Positions 36,149 through 45,308 are shown, numbered from the stretch's first letter. The stretch is 64,000 nucleotides of DNA from UBA1206 sp045600105 (GCA_045600105.1 JAZRXG010000021.1:15554-79553), one strand, 5' to 3'. The notes: a model not told the origin generated them from the sequence alone. A program made the numbers and translations.

Positions 36149-36188
36149 GTATTCAGCATAATATACAATATAAGAAGGAGAATCACTT

Positions 36189-37694
36189 ATGAAAAAAACA
36201 CTGGCACTCATCCTTGCGTTGATGCTCGTGGCAGCGTCGCTCATTGCCTGCTCCGAAAGCGGCAGCGATACCTCCGACCCGGAATCCAAAGCCGATCCCG
36301 TTTCTCAGGCAGACGAATCGGCCGCAGACGAATCCGAGGTTGAAGAATCGAGCGAAGCGACCCCCTACGAACACCTCAAAAGATTCAATTTCGCAGACAC
36401 CGAAGTTCTCTTCCTCGTTGTAGGCGACGGCAAAGACAGATATAAATCCATCGAGATCATGCCGTACGAAGACAGCGCGGACGCTATCAGAGAAGCGGTC
36501 GAAACCAGAAACAGCATGGTCGAAGACCTTCTCAGCGTTTCCATCGACGAGATCAGAACCGACAACTTCCTCCAGGATGCCAGAAACGACATTCAGGGCG
36601 GCGGTGAATACGACATCATCTGCCCGTGGATGCCCGACGCGGCTACCCTCGCTTCCGAAGGTTCCCTCTACGACCTTTACGAATTCAGCGACATCCTCCT
36701 CCTTGACAAACCTTATTGGGATCAGGGCGCAAACGCCGACCTTTCCTTTGCCAACAAGCTTTATTTCACCACCGGCGACTTCTCTCTTCTCACCTTCGAC
36801 TGCACTCACGCGATCGTCTTCAACAAGACTCTCCGCGAACAGTGCGGCGCTGAAGATCCTTATCAGCTCCTCAGAGATGACAAATGGACCTTCGACGCAC
36901 TTTACAGAAACGCCAAACTCGCTACCGCCGATACCGACGGCACCGACGGCATGAAGTACACCGATACCTGGGGCCTCATCCTCAACGAGAACTATACCAC
37001 CTCGATGTTCATCGGCTCCGGTGAACGTATCACCACCAAGGACTCCGACGACATCCCCATGCTCGCCATCGAGACCCAGAGAGCTCCCACGGTAGTTGAA
37101 AAGATCCGTCAGATCACCAACGACCCCGAATCCACCATCCTTATCGAAAAACAGTCCGTTGCCGGCACCGGCTACAAGGACGTTTACTACGCGGCTTCCG
37201 CAGCGATCGGCGAAGACAGAGCACTCTTCAGAACTCTCGCGATCGTCGACCTCGGCGAGCTTGACGACTTCGACTGCAGCTACGGCGTTCTTCCCACCCC
37301 GAAGTTCAACGAAGAACAGGAAAATTACTACAACGTAGTTTCCGCCATCATGGCTACCTCGTTCTGCATCCCGATGTCCGCAGAAGACCCCGAGATGTCC
37401 GCGGCAGTCGGCGAAGCAATGTCTCTCTTCTCCACCGACACCGTAAGAAAAGCTTACTACAACACCATCCTCAAAGGCCGCCGTATCGCCGATGAAGAAG
37501 GCGAATTCGCGCTCGACATCATCTTCAACAACCGCGTATACGAAATGGCTACCATTTATCAGTTCGGCTCCATCTACACCGTCATCAGCGACTGTGCAAA
37601 AGCTTCCAGCGATATCTTCGCTTCCAAGGTCGAATCCGTTAAGGGCTCGGTCGAAGCAGCCATCGAAGACCTCGCTGAAAAATATATGGACTGA
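36189..37694 (+). CDS. Extracellular solute-binding lipoprotein (orphan)
   Basis: 501 residues. Lipobox SLIAC with Cys21, then an acidic Ser/Glu spacer to about 58. The binding-protein fold shows YDIICPWMPDAATLASEGSLYDL, THAIVFNKTLREQCG and YGVLPTPKFNEEQENYYNVV, typical of carbohydrate-type ABC binding proteins. No permease or ATPase gene accompanies it, so its transporter must be elsewhere or it has a sensory role. Own strong promoter (aaggag upstream of ATG) and terminator. Confidence 0.8.
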   Translation: MKKTLALILALMLVAASLIACSESGSDTSDPESKADPVSQADESAADESEVEESSEATPYEHLKRFNFADTEVLFLVVGDGKDRYKSIEIMPYEDSADAIREAVETRNSMVEDLLSVSIDEIRTDNFLQDARNDIQGGGEYDIICPWMPDAATLASEGSLYDLYEFSDILLLDKPYWDQGANADLSFANKLYFTTGDFSLLTFDCTHAIVFNKTLREQCGAEDPYQLLRDDKWTFDALYRNAKLATADTDGTDGMKYTDTWGLILNENYTTSMFIGSGERITTKDSDDIPMLAIETQRAPTVVEKIRQITNDPESTILIEKQSVAGTGYKDVYYAASAAIGEDRALFRTLAIVDLGELDDFDCSYGVLPTPKFNEEQENYYNVVSAIMATSFCIPMSAEDPEMSAAVGEAMSLFSTDTVRKAYYNTILKGRRIADEEGEFALDIIFNNRVYEMATIYQFGSIYTVISDCAKASSDIFASKVESVKGSVEAAIEDLAEKYMD

Positions 37695-37717
37695 TTAACA
37701 GTTTAAGCTTAACAAGG

Positions 37718-37749
37718 CAAAGGGCACGGATAAATCCGTGCCCTTTGTT
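37718..37749 (+). terminator. Intrinsic terminator of the lipoprotein gene
   Basis: 13-bp perfect stem caaagggcacgga/tccgtgccctttg with a taaa loop. Confidence 0.88.
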
Positions 37750-37751
37750 GC

Positions 37752-37799
37752 ACAAAAGAACACGTCCCGTGAGGCGCCATGCGCCTTGTGGGACGTGTT
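37752..37799 (-). terminator. Intrinsic terminator of the nucleoside ABC operon
   Basis: acacgtccc/gggacgtgt outer stem and ggcgc/gcgcc inner stem, followed on the minus strand by tcttttg. Confidence 0.85.
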
Positions 37800-37818
37800 T
37801 TGCGTTTGCTGTGTGTTG

Positions 37819-38775
37819 TTATCTTTCCTCGCGGAAATACGATTGCCCGAGGCTTGCGGGAGGCAGGTTCTCACGCTTCTTACGTGCGCTGACAAAGATA
37901 AGAACGATGATGGTAACCGCATAGGGAAGCATCTTGAATATCTCTTTGCCGGCAAATCCGATGCCCGGAATGAAGCTGCTGGCGATATAGAGTCCGCCGA
38001 ATACGATGGAGCAGAAAATGCTGAGGTATGGTTTCCAAACGGCGAAGATAACGAGTGCGATGGCAAGCCAGCCCATTGCGTCGATATCGTATTCCCAGTT
38101 TCCGTACAGCGTGTCCATGATGTAAGAGAGACCGCCGAGTCCCGCGATACCGCAGCCGATGATAGTCGCAAGGTATTTATAACGGGTTACGTTTATACCG
38201 GTCGCGTCTGCAGTCGCGGGGTTTTCGCCTACTGCTCTGAGATAAAGACCGACTTTGGTACGAGTGAGAACGATCGATGCGATTATGGCTACCGCTATTG
38301 CGAGCCATACAAGTATCCCGTATGAGAATGTAACTGTTCCGAAATCACCGAGCTTGTCGGCAAAAGGAAGCCCCTGAGTAAAATATTTTCCTCCGCGGCT
38401 GAATGTGGTGTCGATCTGCGCTATCATGTAGTCCGAAACACCGACGCCGAGCGTGGTAAGCGTAAGACCGGTGACGTTCTGGTTGGCTCTGAGAGTGACC
38501 GTCACGAACGAATAAATAAGACCTACGGCAGCGCCGCCGAGGATAGCGGCTATGATCGGGATGAGAACGACGAGGATATAAACGGGTTTGGAACGTCCGA
38601 TCGACTGGAAATAAATGCTTTCGGCAACGCATCCGCACGAAGCGCCGACGCACATGACGCCGGGGATACCGAGGTTGAGGTTGCCCGATTTTTCGGTGAT
38701 TATTTCACCGGTGGAGCCAAACAGAAATACCGCGCTGAGTCGTATTGCGCTTGTAATGAAATTCAACCAGTTCAT
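37819..38775 (-). CDS. Nucleoside-type ABC transporter permease (second)
   Basis: 318 residues with about nine membrane helices. GEIITEKSGNLNLGIPGVM and TKVGLYLRAVGENPATADATGINV are signatures of the BMP-associated branched-chain-like permeases (NupQ type). With the other permease it forms the channel for purine nucleosides. Its start overlaps the first permease by four bases. Confidence 0.9.
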   Translation of the reverse strand: MNWLNFITSAIRLSAVFLFGSTGEIITEKSGNLNLGIPGVMCVGASCGCVAESIYFQSIGRSKPVYILVVLIPIIAAILGGAAVGLIYSFVTVTLRANQNVTGLTLTTLGVGVSDYMIAQIDTTFSRGGKYFTQGLPFADKLGDFGTVTFSYGILVWLAIAVAIIASIVLTRTKVGLYLRAVGENPATADATGINVTRYKYLATIIGCGIAGLGGLSYIMDTLYGNWEYDIDAMGWLAIALVIFAVWKPYLSIFCSIVFGGLYIASSFIPGIGFAGKEIFKMLPYAVTIIVLIFVSARKKRENLPPASLGQSYFREER

Positions 38776-39890
38776 TCAGCTTTCTCCTTTCCCGTTTTAT
38801 TGAATATGACTTTATAGTTGAGGAAGAATTCGCATCCTATGACAAACAGCAGGATTATTGCCACCATTATATCCGAAATGGCGCTGCTGACACGGAATTT
38901 TGATTCGATTTCGCTCGAACCTCTGTTGAGGAAAACGACAAGAAGCGTCGTGAGCATCATAAAGAGCGGATTGAATTTTGCGAGCCACGATACCATTATT
39001 GCGGTAAAACCTCTGCCGCGGACTGTCGTGGTGCTTATCGTGTGGTCGGTAGCGCCGACGAGAAGAAGACCGGCGATTCCGCAGACCGCGCCCGATATGA
39101 GCATCGTGCGGATTATGACTTTTTTGACGTTTATGCCGATATAACGTGCGGTGTTTTCGCTTTCGCCAACGACGGATATTTCATATCCCTGCTTGCTGAA
39201 GCGGAAATAGATATAGAAGAAAGCGGTAAGTGCAAGAACTACCAGCACATTGAGCAGATAAGGCTTGCCGAACAGTACCGGGAAGCCATATTCTTCCATC
39301 GTGCTGAGAGTTCCCGAGCCGTTCGTTACCCATATCTTTATGAAGAACGCCGTAAGCTGAATCGCGATATAGTTCATCATGAGGGTGAAGAGCGTTTCGT
39401 TGGTGTTCCATTTTGCTTTGAATATCGCCGGTATGAGTGCCCAAACGGCACCTGCAAGTATACTCGTGACGATCATCGTTACAAGAAGAAGAGGAAGCGG
39501 GAATTTATCGCCGAGATAATACATGCAGGCAGTAGTTGCAAGACCGCCGACAAGTGCCTGACCTTCGGCACCGCAGTTCCAGAACTTCATTTTGAATGCG
39601 GGAGTTACTGCAAGCGAAACGCACAGCAGCATTGCGAATTCCTGAAGCAGGTTCCATATTCTGTCGCCCGTGGCAAATGCGCCGTCAACAAGCGTTTTGA
39701 ACACCGTGAACGGGTCGGGATGCTTTTTGGCAAGCAGCGTTACGAGTGTGCTTGCCACGACAAATGCGATGACCACCGTTACCGCTCTTATGAGGATCGC
39801 TTTTTTCATCGGTATCTGTTCGCGTTTTATTATATGTACCAATTTTTCGCGGTTTTTCTTGACCGCAGTAGTTTTAATCTCTTTATCCAC
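38772..39890 (-). CDS. Nucleoside-type ABC transporter permease (first)
   Basis: 372 residues. A cytoplasmic basic N-terminus (to about 30) precedes roughly nine helices. WNCGAEGQALVGGLATT and YEISVVGESENTARYIGINVKK match NupP-type permeases. It lies 40 bases after the ATPase gene and is coupled to the second permease. Confidence 0.9.
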   Translation of the reverse strand: MDKEIKTTAVKKNREKLVHIIKREQIPMKKAILIRAVTVVIAFVVASTLVTLLAKKHPDPFTVFKTLVDGAFATGDRIWNLLQEFAMLLCVSLAVTPAFKMKFWNCGAEGQALVGGLATTACMYYLGDKFPLPLLLVTMIVTSILAGAVWALIPAIFKAKWNTNETLFTLMMNYIAIQLTAFFIKIWVTNGSGTLSTMEEYGFPVLFGKPYLLNVLVVLALTAFFYIYFRFSKQGYEISVVGESENTARYIGINVKKVIIRTMLISGAVCGIAGLLLVGATDHTISTTTVRGRGFTAIMVSWLAKFNPLFMMLTTLLVVFLNRGSSEIESKFRVSSAISDIMVAIILLFVIGCEFFLNYKVIFNKTGKEKAE

Positions 39891-39930
39891 TTTTACCCTT
39901 CCTTTCCCGAAAACAAAAATTCGTTTCTTC

Positions 39931-41463
39931 TTAGTTTTCAGTCTTGGTCATAAGGAACCCTACCTGCTCTTTTGTCGCTGTACGGCCATCCACTATACCT
40001 GTGATCTTACCGGAGTTAAGAACAAGTATTCTGTCGCAAAGTTCAACGAGCACGTCAAGGTCTTCGCCGACGAATATAACGGCGACTCCGTTGCGCTTCT
40101 GATCGGTAAGGAGATTGTAAATCAAATACGAAGAGTTTATATCAAGTCCCCTGACAGGATAAGCCGCCATAAGCAGTTTGGGCGACGCGGCTATCTCACG
40201 GCCGACAAGCACCTTCTGCACGTTGCCGCCCGAAAGACGTCTGACCGACGTATGCGAGCTCGGTGTGACAACGCCGAGGCTTTCGATTATTCTGTCGGCA
40301 AGTTCGCCGGGAGTTTTTCTGTCAAGGAAAACGGTTTTTCCTTTTTTATAGCTTCTGAGCATCATATTGTCTATGATGTCCATATTTCCGACAAGTCCCA
40401 TTCCGAGTCGATCCTCGGGAACGAACGAAAGGCGCACGCCGAGTGCTTTTATCTGTTCGGGCGTTTTGTCTTTAAGATCGACTACTCCTTCTCCGCTCGG
40501 ATCATCGTACATAATGTTGCCGGCATCTATCTTTTTGAGTCCCGCTATTGCTTCGAGCAATTCTCTCTGACCATTGCCGGTGATGCCTGCGATACCGAGT
40601 ATTTCGCCGGAACGTGCTTCAAACGAAATATTGTCGAGCACCTTTCTTCCGTCGGACGAATGGCACGACAGATTGGTAATGCTGAGTCGGATCTTGGGAT
40701 TTACCGGATCGGGACGGTCGATGTTGAGCGCGACCTTTTGACCGACCATCATTTCGGTAAGCTCTGATTCGTTCGTTTCGGAGGTTTTGACGGTAGCAAT
40801 ATGCTGTCCTTTGCGAAGAATGGCTACCCTATCCGAGATCGAAAGTACCTCGTGAAGCTTGTGCGTGATTATGATGACGGACTTGCCGTCTTCTTTCATT
40901 TTTCTGATGACTTTGAAAAGATTTTGTGTTTCCTGAGGAGTGAGCACCGCGGTAGGTTCGTCGAGAATGAGGACGTCGACTCCGCGGTAGATGACCTTGA
41001 CGATCTCGACCGTCTGTTTTTCGGAAACTGACATATCGTAGATCTTTTTGTTGGGATCGAGCACGAAACCGTATCTTTCGGTTATTTCTTTGATTTTTTC
41101 GGCTGATTTTTTGACGTTGAATCCGTCTTTTTCGTCAATGCCGAGGATGATGTTTTCGGTAGCGGTGAACAGATCGACAAGCTTGAAATGCTGATGCACC
41201 ATGCCTATCTTATAGCCGAAAGCATCCTTAGGAGACGCTATCCTCGCAAGTTCACCGTTTACATATATTTCGCCTTCGTCGGGATAATATATACCGGCGA
41301 TCATATTCATAAGGGTCGTCTTGCCGCTTCCGTTTTCGCCGAGGATGGCAAGGATCTCGCCCTTCATTACTTCAAGGTCCACGTTCTTGTTTGCAACGAC
41401 CTTGGTGCCGAACGCTTTTGTTATGTTGCGCAGCTCTATTGCGATATTATTGTTATTGCTCAC
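39931..41463 (-). CDS. Nucleoside-type ABC transporter ATPase (double domain)
   Basis: 510 residues with two nucleotide-binding domains. The first has GENGSGKTTLMN, signature MSVSEKQTVEI and Walker B VLILDEPTAVL. The second has a degenerate P-loop GITGNGQREL, LSGGNVQKVLVGRE and a weakened Walker B (LLMAAYPVRGLD), as usual for this family where one site is inactive. It powers the two permeases. A hairpin separates it from the binding-protein gene. Confidence 0.93.
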   Translation of the reverse strand: MSNNNNIAIELRNITKAFGTKVVANKNVDLEVMKGEILAILGENGSGKTTLMNMIAGIYYPDEGEIYVNGELARIASPKDAFGYKIGMVHQHFKLVDLFTATENIILGIDEKDGFNVKKSAEKIKEITERYGFVLDPNKKIYDMSVSEKQTVEIVKVIYRGVDVLILDEPTAVLTPQETQNLFKVIRKMKEDGKSVIIITHKLHEVLSISDRVAILRKGQHIATVKTSETNESELTEMMVGQKVALNIDRPDPVNPKIRLSITNLSCHSSDGRKVLDNISFEARSGEILGIAGITGNGQRELLEAIAGLKKIDAGNIMYDDPSGEGVVDLKDKTPEQIKALGVRLSFVPEDRLGMGLVGNMDIIDNMMLRSYKKGKTVFLDRKTPGELADRIIESLGVVTPSSHTSVRRLSGGNVQKVLVGREIAASPKLLMAAYPVRGLDINSSYLIYNLLTDQKRNGVAVIFVGEDLDVLVELCDRILVLNSGKITGIVDGRTATKEQVGFLMTKTEN

Positions 41464-41517
41464 GGTAATAATCTCCTAAGCTTACATAAATTGTATTTGT
41501 TCGGATAAAAAGTCATA

Positions 41518-41543
41518 AGGCGGGGCAATAAAGCCCCGCCTTT
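41518..41543 (-). terminator. Partial terminator between the BMP gene and the ATPase gene
   Basis: aaggcggggc/gccccgcctt with a 6-base loop, followed by atgactttttatcc on the minus strand. Such a hairpin usually keeps binding-protein expression above that of the membrane parts. Confidence 0.8.
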
Positions 41544-41586
41544 ACTTAACGGTATTCAGGCTTTGGAATACCGAACGCGTTTAGAA

Positions 41587-42876
41587 TTAATACTTTTCGT
41601 TGACGAGAGTGATATCGTCGATTCTGATATCGAAATAAGGAGCAGAACGGAATTCGGATTCATGGAAATAACCGTCGATGATGACTTCCTTATCGGGAGT
41701 GTAAGCAGGATCGGTATCAACGTCAGCAGTGTAGGAGGTGAGGTTAACGCCGCCTACCTTGAAGGTGGAAACGTCGAAAGCCTTGAGAGAACCGTCTTTG
41801 AATTTGCCTGCGAGTTCTTTGAGTTTTGCTTCGGTGCCTTCAGCGGCAACGTCGAGGTTGATTCCGGAAAGAACGACGGAGCCGGTGGAAATGGTGCCGG
41901 TCCAGTCAGCAGCGATAGCTTCGCCGGTGCAGACGCATTTGATGATGTATTTGTAGTAAGGAGCCCAGTTGATGGCGGAAGAAACGATGAAGGTGTTGGG
42001 ACCGGCGTCATAGGTAGCGCCGTTGTAGGATACGTTGGGAACGCCGTTTTCTTCGCAGGCGGAAGGAGCGCCGAGAGAGTCAGCGTGCTGGCTGATAAGG
42101 TTGCAGCCTCTGCCGATGAGAGCGAGAGCAGCGTTTCTTTCTTCTACTGCGTCATACCAGGAACCGGTGAACTGAACGTCCATGGTAACGGTCGGGCAAA
42201 CGGAGCGAGCGCCGAGGAAGAAGGAGGTATAACCGGAGATAACTTCAGCATAGGTGAAAGCGCCTACGTAACCGATCTTTGCGTTTTCGGCAGTGACCTT
42301 AACGCCTTTGATCTCGGTGCCGTTGGCAATCATTTCGTTGAGCTTCATTCCTGCGGCAACGCCGGCAAGATATCTGCCTTCGTAAATGGAAGCGAAAGCG
42401 TTGTGATAGTTGGCAAGTCCTTCGGTGTGAGCCTTGGTGCCGGTAGCATGGCAAAACTGAACTTCGGGGAATTCTTTTGCGGCTTTGATCATGAAATCTT
42501 CATGACCGAAAGAATCGGCAAATATAACTTTGCAGCCCTGGCTTACAAGGTCTTTTGCCATTTCGTAGCATTCGGTGCCTTCGGGGATGCCGGTTTTGAT
42601 GATGACCTGTTCATCGGAAAGCTCGAGAGCCTTCTGAACGTTTTCCATAGCTTTGATGAAGTTAAGGTCATAGGTGGATTTTTCATCGTGGAGACAAATG
42701 AGACCGATCTTGAAATCGCTGCCGATCTCGAAATCTTTTTCGATTGCGGGAGCGGGAAGGATCTCGGCACTCATGCCTTTGGAATCATCTTCCTGTTCGC
42801 CGCAGGATGCGAGAGCGAAGCAGAGAGAAGCGACCATTGCGAGAGTAAGTACGAGAGCAAGTACTTTTTTGAACAT
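41587..42876 (-). CDS. BMP-family purine nucleoside-binding lipoprotein
   Basis: 429 residues. Lipobox ALASC with Cys25. IGLICLHDEKSTYDLNFIKAMENV, KVIFADSFGHEDFMIKAAKEFP and GRYLAGVAAGMKLNEM are PnrA/BmpA signatures. It should capture purine nucleosides for the adjacent permeases. The riboswitch, terminator and xpt upstream support the substrate. ggagg lies before the ATG. Confidence 0.92.
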   Translation of the reverse strand: MFKKVLALVLTLAMVASLCFALASCGEQEDDSKGMSAEILPAPAIEKDFEIGSDFKIGLICLHDEKSTYDLNFIKAMENVQKALELSDEQVIIKTGIPEGTECYEMAKDLVSQGCKVIFADSFGHEDFMIKAAKEFPEVQFCHATGTKAHTEGLANYHNAFASIYEGRYLAGVAAGMKLNEMIANGTEIKGVKVTAENAKIGYVGAFTYAEVISGYTSFFLGARSVCPTVTMDVQFTGSWYDAVEERNAALALIGRGCNLISQHADSLGAPSACEENGVPNVSYNGATYDAGPNTFIVSSAINWAPYYKYIIKCVCTGEAIAADWTGTISTGSVVLSGINLDVAAEGTEAKLKELAGKFKDGSLKAFDVSTFKVGGVNLTSYTADVDTDPAYTPDKEVIIDGYFHESEFRSAPYFDIRIDDITLVNEKY

Positions 42877-42929
42877 GACAGTTCCTCCAAATTTTATTTT
42901 TTACAAGGGTTTCCCCGTTTGTAAACAAA

Positions 42930-42971
42930 ATCAAATGCCGACAGCCGCATTCGACGATACGGACAGTCGGC
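42930..42971 (-). terminator. Terminator controlled by the riboswitch
   Basis: Stem gccgac/gtcggc with inner ccg/cgg pairs, followed on the minus strand by atttgattttgttt. It lies between the aptamer and the BMP gene. Confidence 0.75.
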
Positions 42972-42998
42972 GTTTCCGCGTATAAAGCGGAACATGAT

Positions 42999-43068
42999 CA
43001 GCCAATAGCCGCACATCGGGCAGTACGTCAGAAACTTCCGTACCAAGAATAACGGAGATATATTGCTG
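42999..43068 (-). promoter_or_regulatory. Purine (guanine-type) riboswitch aptamer variant
   Basis: On the minus strand P1 pairs cagcaata with tattg(g)ctg. P2 pairs tccgt with acgga, with a loop ending in ttgg. The joining strand reads agtttctga, close to the family's GUUUCUACC. P3 pairs cgtac with gtgcg around a loop holding cc. The GG of loop 2 can kiss the CC of loop 3 as in known purine riboswitches, and the residue before the closing UAU is C, the guanine-specific base. It starts four bases after the xpt stop. Binding to a purine is inferred. Confidence 0.75.
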
Positions 43069-43071
43069 AAA

Positions 43072-43647
43072 CTATATGCAGAATTTTATGCCGTCCTCGA
43101 CGCTCATGGACGCCACTCTCGCGAGGGATTCAACGCGTATCCCCTTTTCGCGCAGAAGCTTTCCGCCGTCCTGATAGGCTTTTTCGATGACGATGCCGCA
43201 GCCGACGAGCTTTGCGCCCGCCTGGGAAACGAGATCTATAAGTCCGTTCAGAGCGTTGCCCTTGGCGAGGAAATCGTCGATGACGAGGACCTTGTCGTCG
43301 GGAGAGAGATATTCCTTTGACACTACGACGTCGTAGACCTGATCATGCGTGTAGGACGCGACCTTGGTGACGTAGGAATCCTTTGCCATATTGCTGGATT
43401 TTGATTTTTTCGCAAAAAGAACGGGAACATGGAAATACCGGGCGGCAAGGCAGGCGATGCCGATGCCGGAAGCCTCGATGGTGAGTATCTTCGTGACGCC
43501 TTCACCGGCGAAAAGACGGTAGAATTCTTTTCCGACTTCGCACATCAGATCGGTGTCTATAAGGTGGTTGACAAAGCCGTCGACCTTGAGAACGTCACCC
43601 GGGAAAATCTTTCCGCACTCGGAAATTTTCTTCTCCAGAAGTTCCAT
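43072..43647 (-). CDS. xpt: Xanthine phosphoribosyltransferase
   Basis: 191 residues from MELLEKKISECGKIFPGDVL, with gggagg six bases upstream; the longer frame has no ribosome binding site. FLNHLID-type start (VDGFVNHLIDTDLM), KILTIEASGIGIA, KKSKSSNM and the PRPP loop VLVIDDFLAKGNALNGLI are all present. It converts xanthine and PRPP to XMP. It is transcribed ahead of the riboswitch, so it can be expressed even when the transporter part is switched off. Confidence 0.95.
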   Translation of the reverse strand: MELLEKKISECGKIFPGDVLKVDGFVNHLIDTDLMCEVGKEFYRLFAGEGVTKILTIEASGIGIACLAARYFHVPVLFAKKSKSSNMAKDSYVTKVASYTHDQVYDVVVSKEYLSPDDKVLVIDDFLAKGNALNGLIDLVSQAGAKLVGCGIVIEKAYQDGGKLLREKGIRVESLARVASMSVEDGIKFCI

Positions 43648-43688
43648 TTTAAGCCTCCCGTGAAAAACATTATCCATATTACATTCCC

Positions 43689-43717
43689 ATTATAACTTAT
43701 ATCAATAAGTAATTCAA
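43689..43717 (-). promoter_or_regulatory. Sigma-A promoter of the xpt operon
   Basis: Minus strand TTGAAT, 17-base spacer, TATAAT. No riboswitch-like joining motif is seen between here and xpt. Confidence 0.8.
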
Positions 43718-43867
43718 CTTGGAAAAATAGCAAAATATTGACGATTTTTTTCGATGTTTTTGTGCTATTTTTTACAAAATAATTGTTCGTTCATAAATAG
43801 CCGTTAATATTTCCCCGCCGTTTTCGGGCGAAAAAGCGCCAAAAAACGGCATTATTCCCGCAACGGG

Positions 43868-43896
43868 TTGACAAAACAGGCAGCGTATTATATAAT
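43868..43896 (+). promoter_or_regulatory. Sigma-A promoter of the VYAGP/radical SAM operon
   Basis: TTGACA, 17-base spacer, TATAAT: full consensus. Confidence 0.9.
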
Positions 43897-43926
43897 TAAA
43901 GAAAAAAGTTCACGGAGGAATACAAA

Positions 43927-44259
43927 ATGGCAAAAAAGGATAACAAGACCGCTACTCCGATGATGTGCGTGTACGCAGGTCCGGATTCGCTTTATTGGAA
44001 GACCGGGAACCTGAGCGACGCGAGCAGGATCGATCCCGATTCCGAAACGGCGAAGAATAATATCGGAGCTGCCGATCTCCGTATGCGCGGCGTTTACGCG
44101 GGTCCCGAGGCGATGAGTCAGCCGATCCCTCAGCCGAACATACAAGCCGAAAAGAAAAAGTTCTGCCCCGAGTGCGGTGCGCCCAACGCGCTCGTCAACC
44201 GTTTCTGCACCGAATGCGGAACGAAGCTGACCTACCCCGATTCCGATAAACAAGGCTGA
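43927..44259 (+). CDS. Small double-VYAGP protein with C-terminal zinc ribbon; possible radical SAM substrate
   Basis: 110 residues, cggagg upstream. Two copies of a short motif are present: MCVYAGPDSLYWK (about 13-25) and RGVYAGPEAMSQ (about 54-65), each near a run of charged, flexible sequence. The C-terminus is a four-Cys zinc ribbon, FCPECGAPNALVN then RFCTECGTKL. There is no signal peptide. A radical SAM/SPASM gene begins two bases after the stop. I recognise no function. The repeated core next to a maturase suggests a ribosomally made, modified peptide, with the zinc ribbon as recognition or carrier part; this is inference. Confidence 0.6.
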   Translation: MAKKDNKTATPMMCVYAGPDSLYWKTGNLSDASRIDPDSETAKNNIGAADLRMRGVYAGPEAMSQPIPQPNIQAEKKKFCPECGAPNALVNRFCTECGTKLTYPDSDKQG

Positions 44260-44261
44260 AT

Positions 44262-45272
44262 ATGAGTGTTTACAAGCTCGATTCCTGCGTTTGGGAAATA
44301 ACGCTCGGCTGCTGCTTTTCGTGTAAATACTGCGGTTCGGGCGGCGGCAGAAAGCGTGAAAACGAGCTGACGACGGACGAATGTCTTTCGGTCGCCGAAC
44401 AGCTTTCGTCTCTCGGCTGCAGGCGCGTGTCGCTCATCGGCGGCGAGGTCTTCATGCGGAGCGACTGGGACGTTATCGTTTCCTCCCTCACGTCGCGCGG
44501 CATTTCCGTCGTCATCATCACCAACGGCTGGCTTTTCACCGACGAGCTGATAGAAAAACTCAAAAAGCTCGGTATCGAATCGGTCGCGGTGTCACTCGAC
44601 GGGCTGAAGGACGTTCACGACAAATACCGTCAGGCGGGCAGCTTTGACAGAGCGGTAAAAGCCTTGGATATGCTTACGTCGCACGGTGTGCCGACGTCGG
44701 TCATTTCGACTCTGAACGCCGAAAATGCGCGTTCTCTCGCGCTTTTTTATGAATTTCTCAAAACCAAAAGGTTGTGCGCCTGGCAGCTTCAGGCGTGTTC
44801 TCCCATGGGCAACGCCGCGAAAGGCGGAATAGATTATCGATTTGACTTCAACTCCGTCATTTCGTTCGTCTCGTCGGTGATGCGCTCCGCTCCCTTCCCC
44901 GTCGGCATTGCCGACAATATCGGTTATTTCACCGAGGACGAAGGTTCCCTCAGGGGCAACCTCAGCGGATACGCCTATTTCAGGGGCTGCAGAGCCGGAC
45001 TTACGTGCATCGGCATCGACAGCGTGGGCAGCGTGAGAGGCTGCGAGTCGATGTACGATGAAAAGTTCATCGAAGGAAACCTGCGCGAAAGAACGCTTGC
45101 CGAAATATGGAACGATCCCGATGCTTTTGCCTATAACCGCAGGTTCGATCCCGATATGCTGACCGGAAAATGCGCTGAATGCGAATACGGTCATATCTGC
45201 GGAGGCGGCTGCAGATCGTACAATCACTTCGTCCACGGCAAAATGTACGAATCACCTTTCTGCGCGAAATAA
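44262..45272 (+). CDS. Radical SAM/SPASM-domain enzyme
   Basis: 336 residues. The cluster motif CxxxCxxC is at Cys17, Cys21 and Cys24 (LGCCFSCKYCGSGGG). GGEVFMRSDW and VAVSLDGLKDVHDKYR are barrel motifs of the family. The C-terminal SPASM part has CRAGLTCIGID, GCESMY, and CAECEYGHICGGGCRSYN with a final FCAK, enough Cys for auxiliary iron-sulfur clusters. Relatives modify peptides (thioether, C-C or C-O links) or mature enzymes. The substrate is probably the protein encoded two bases upstream. Strong terminator follows. Confidence 0.9.
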   Translation: MSVYKLDSCVWEITLGCCFSCKYCGSGGGRKRENELTTDECLSVAEQLSSLGCRRVSLIGGEVFMRSDWDVIVSSLTSRGISVVIITNGWLFTDELIEKLKKLGIESVAVSLDGLKDVHDKYRQAGSFDRAVKALDMLTSHGVPTSVISTLNAENARSLALFYEFLKTKRLCAWQLQACSPMGNAAKGGIDYRFDFNSVISFVSSVMRSAPFPVGIADNIGYFTEDEGSLRGNLSGYAYFRGCRAGLTCIGIDSVGSVRGCESMYDEKFIEGNLRERTLAEIWNDPDAFAYNRRFDPDMLTGKCAECEYGHICGGGCRSYNHFVHGKMYESPFCAK

Positions 45273-45278
45273 AGATAC

Positions 45279-45308
45279 AAAAAAGAGTGCCGAGGCACTC
45301 TTTTTTTT
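45279..45308. terminator. Bidirectional terminator between the radical SAM and rubrerythrin genes
   Basis: aaaaaagagtgcc/ggcactctttttt with a short loop and runs of A and T on both sides. Confidence 0.93.

Noticed and set aside
43648..43870. A second purine riboswitch in front of xpt
   Set aside because: No GUUUC joining motif or suitable paired loops are visible on the minus strand between the promoter and xpt.
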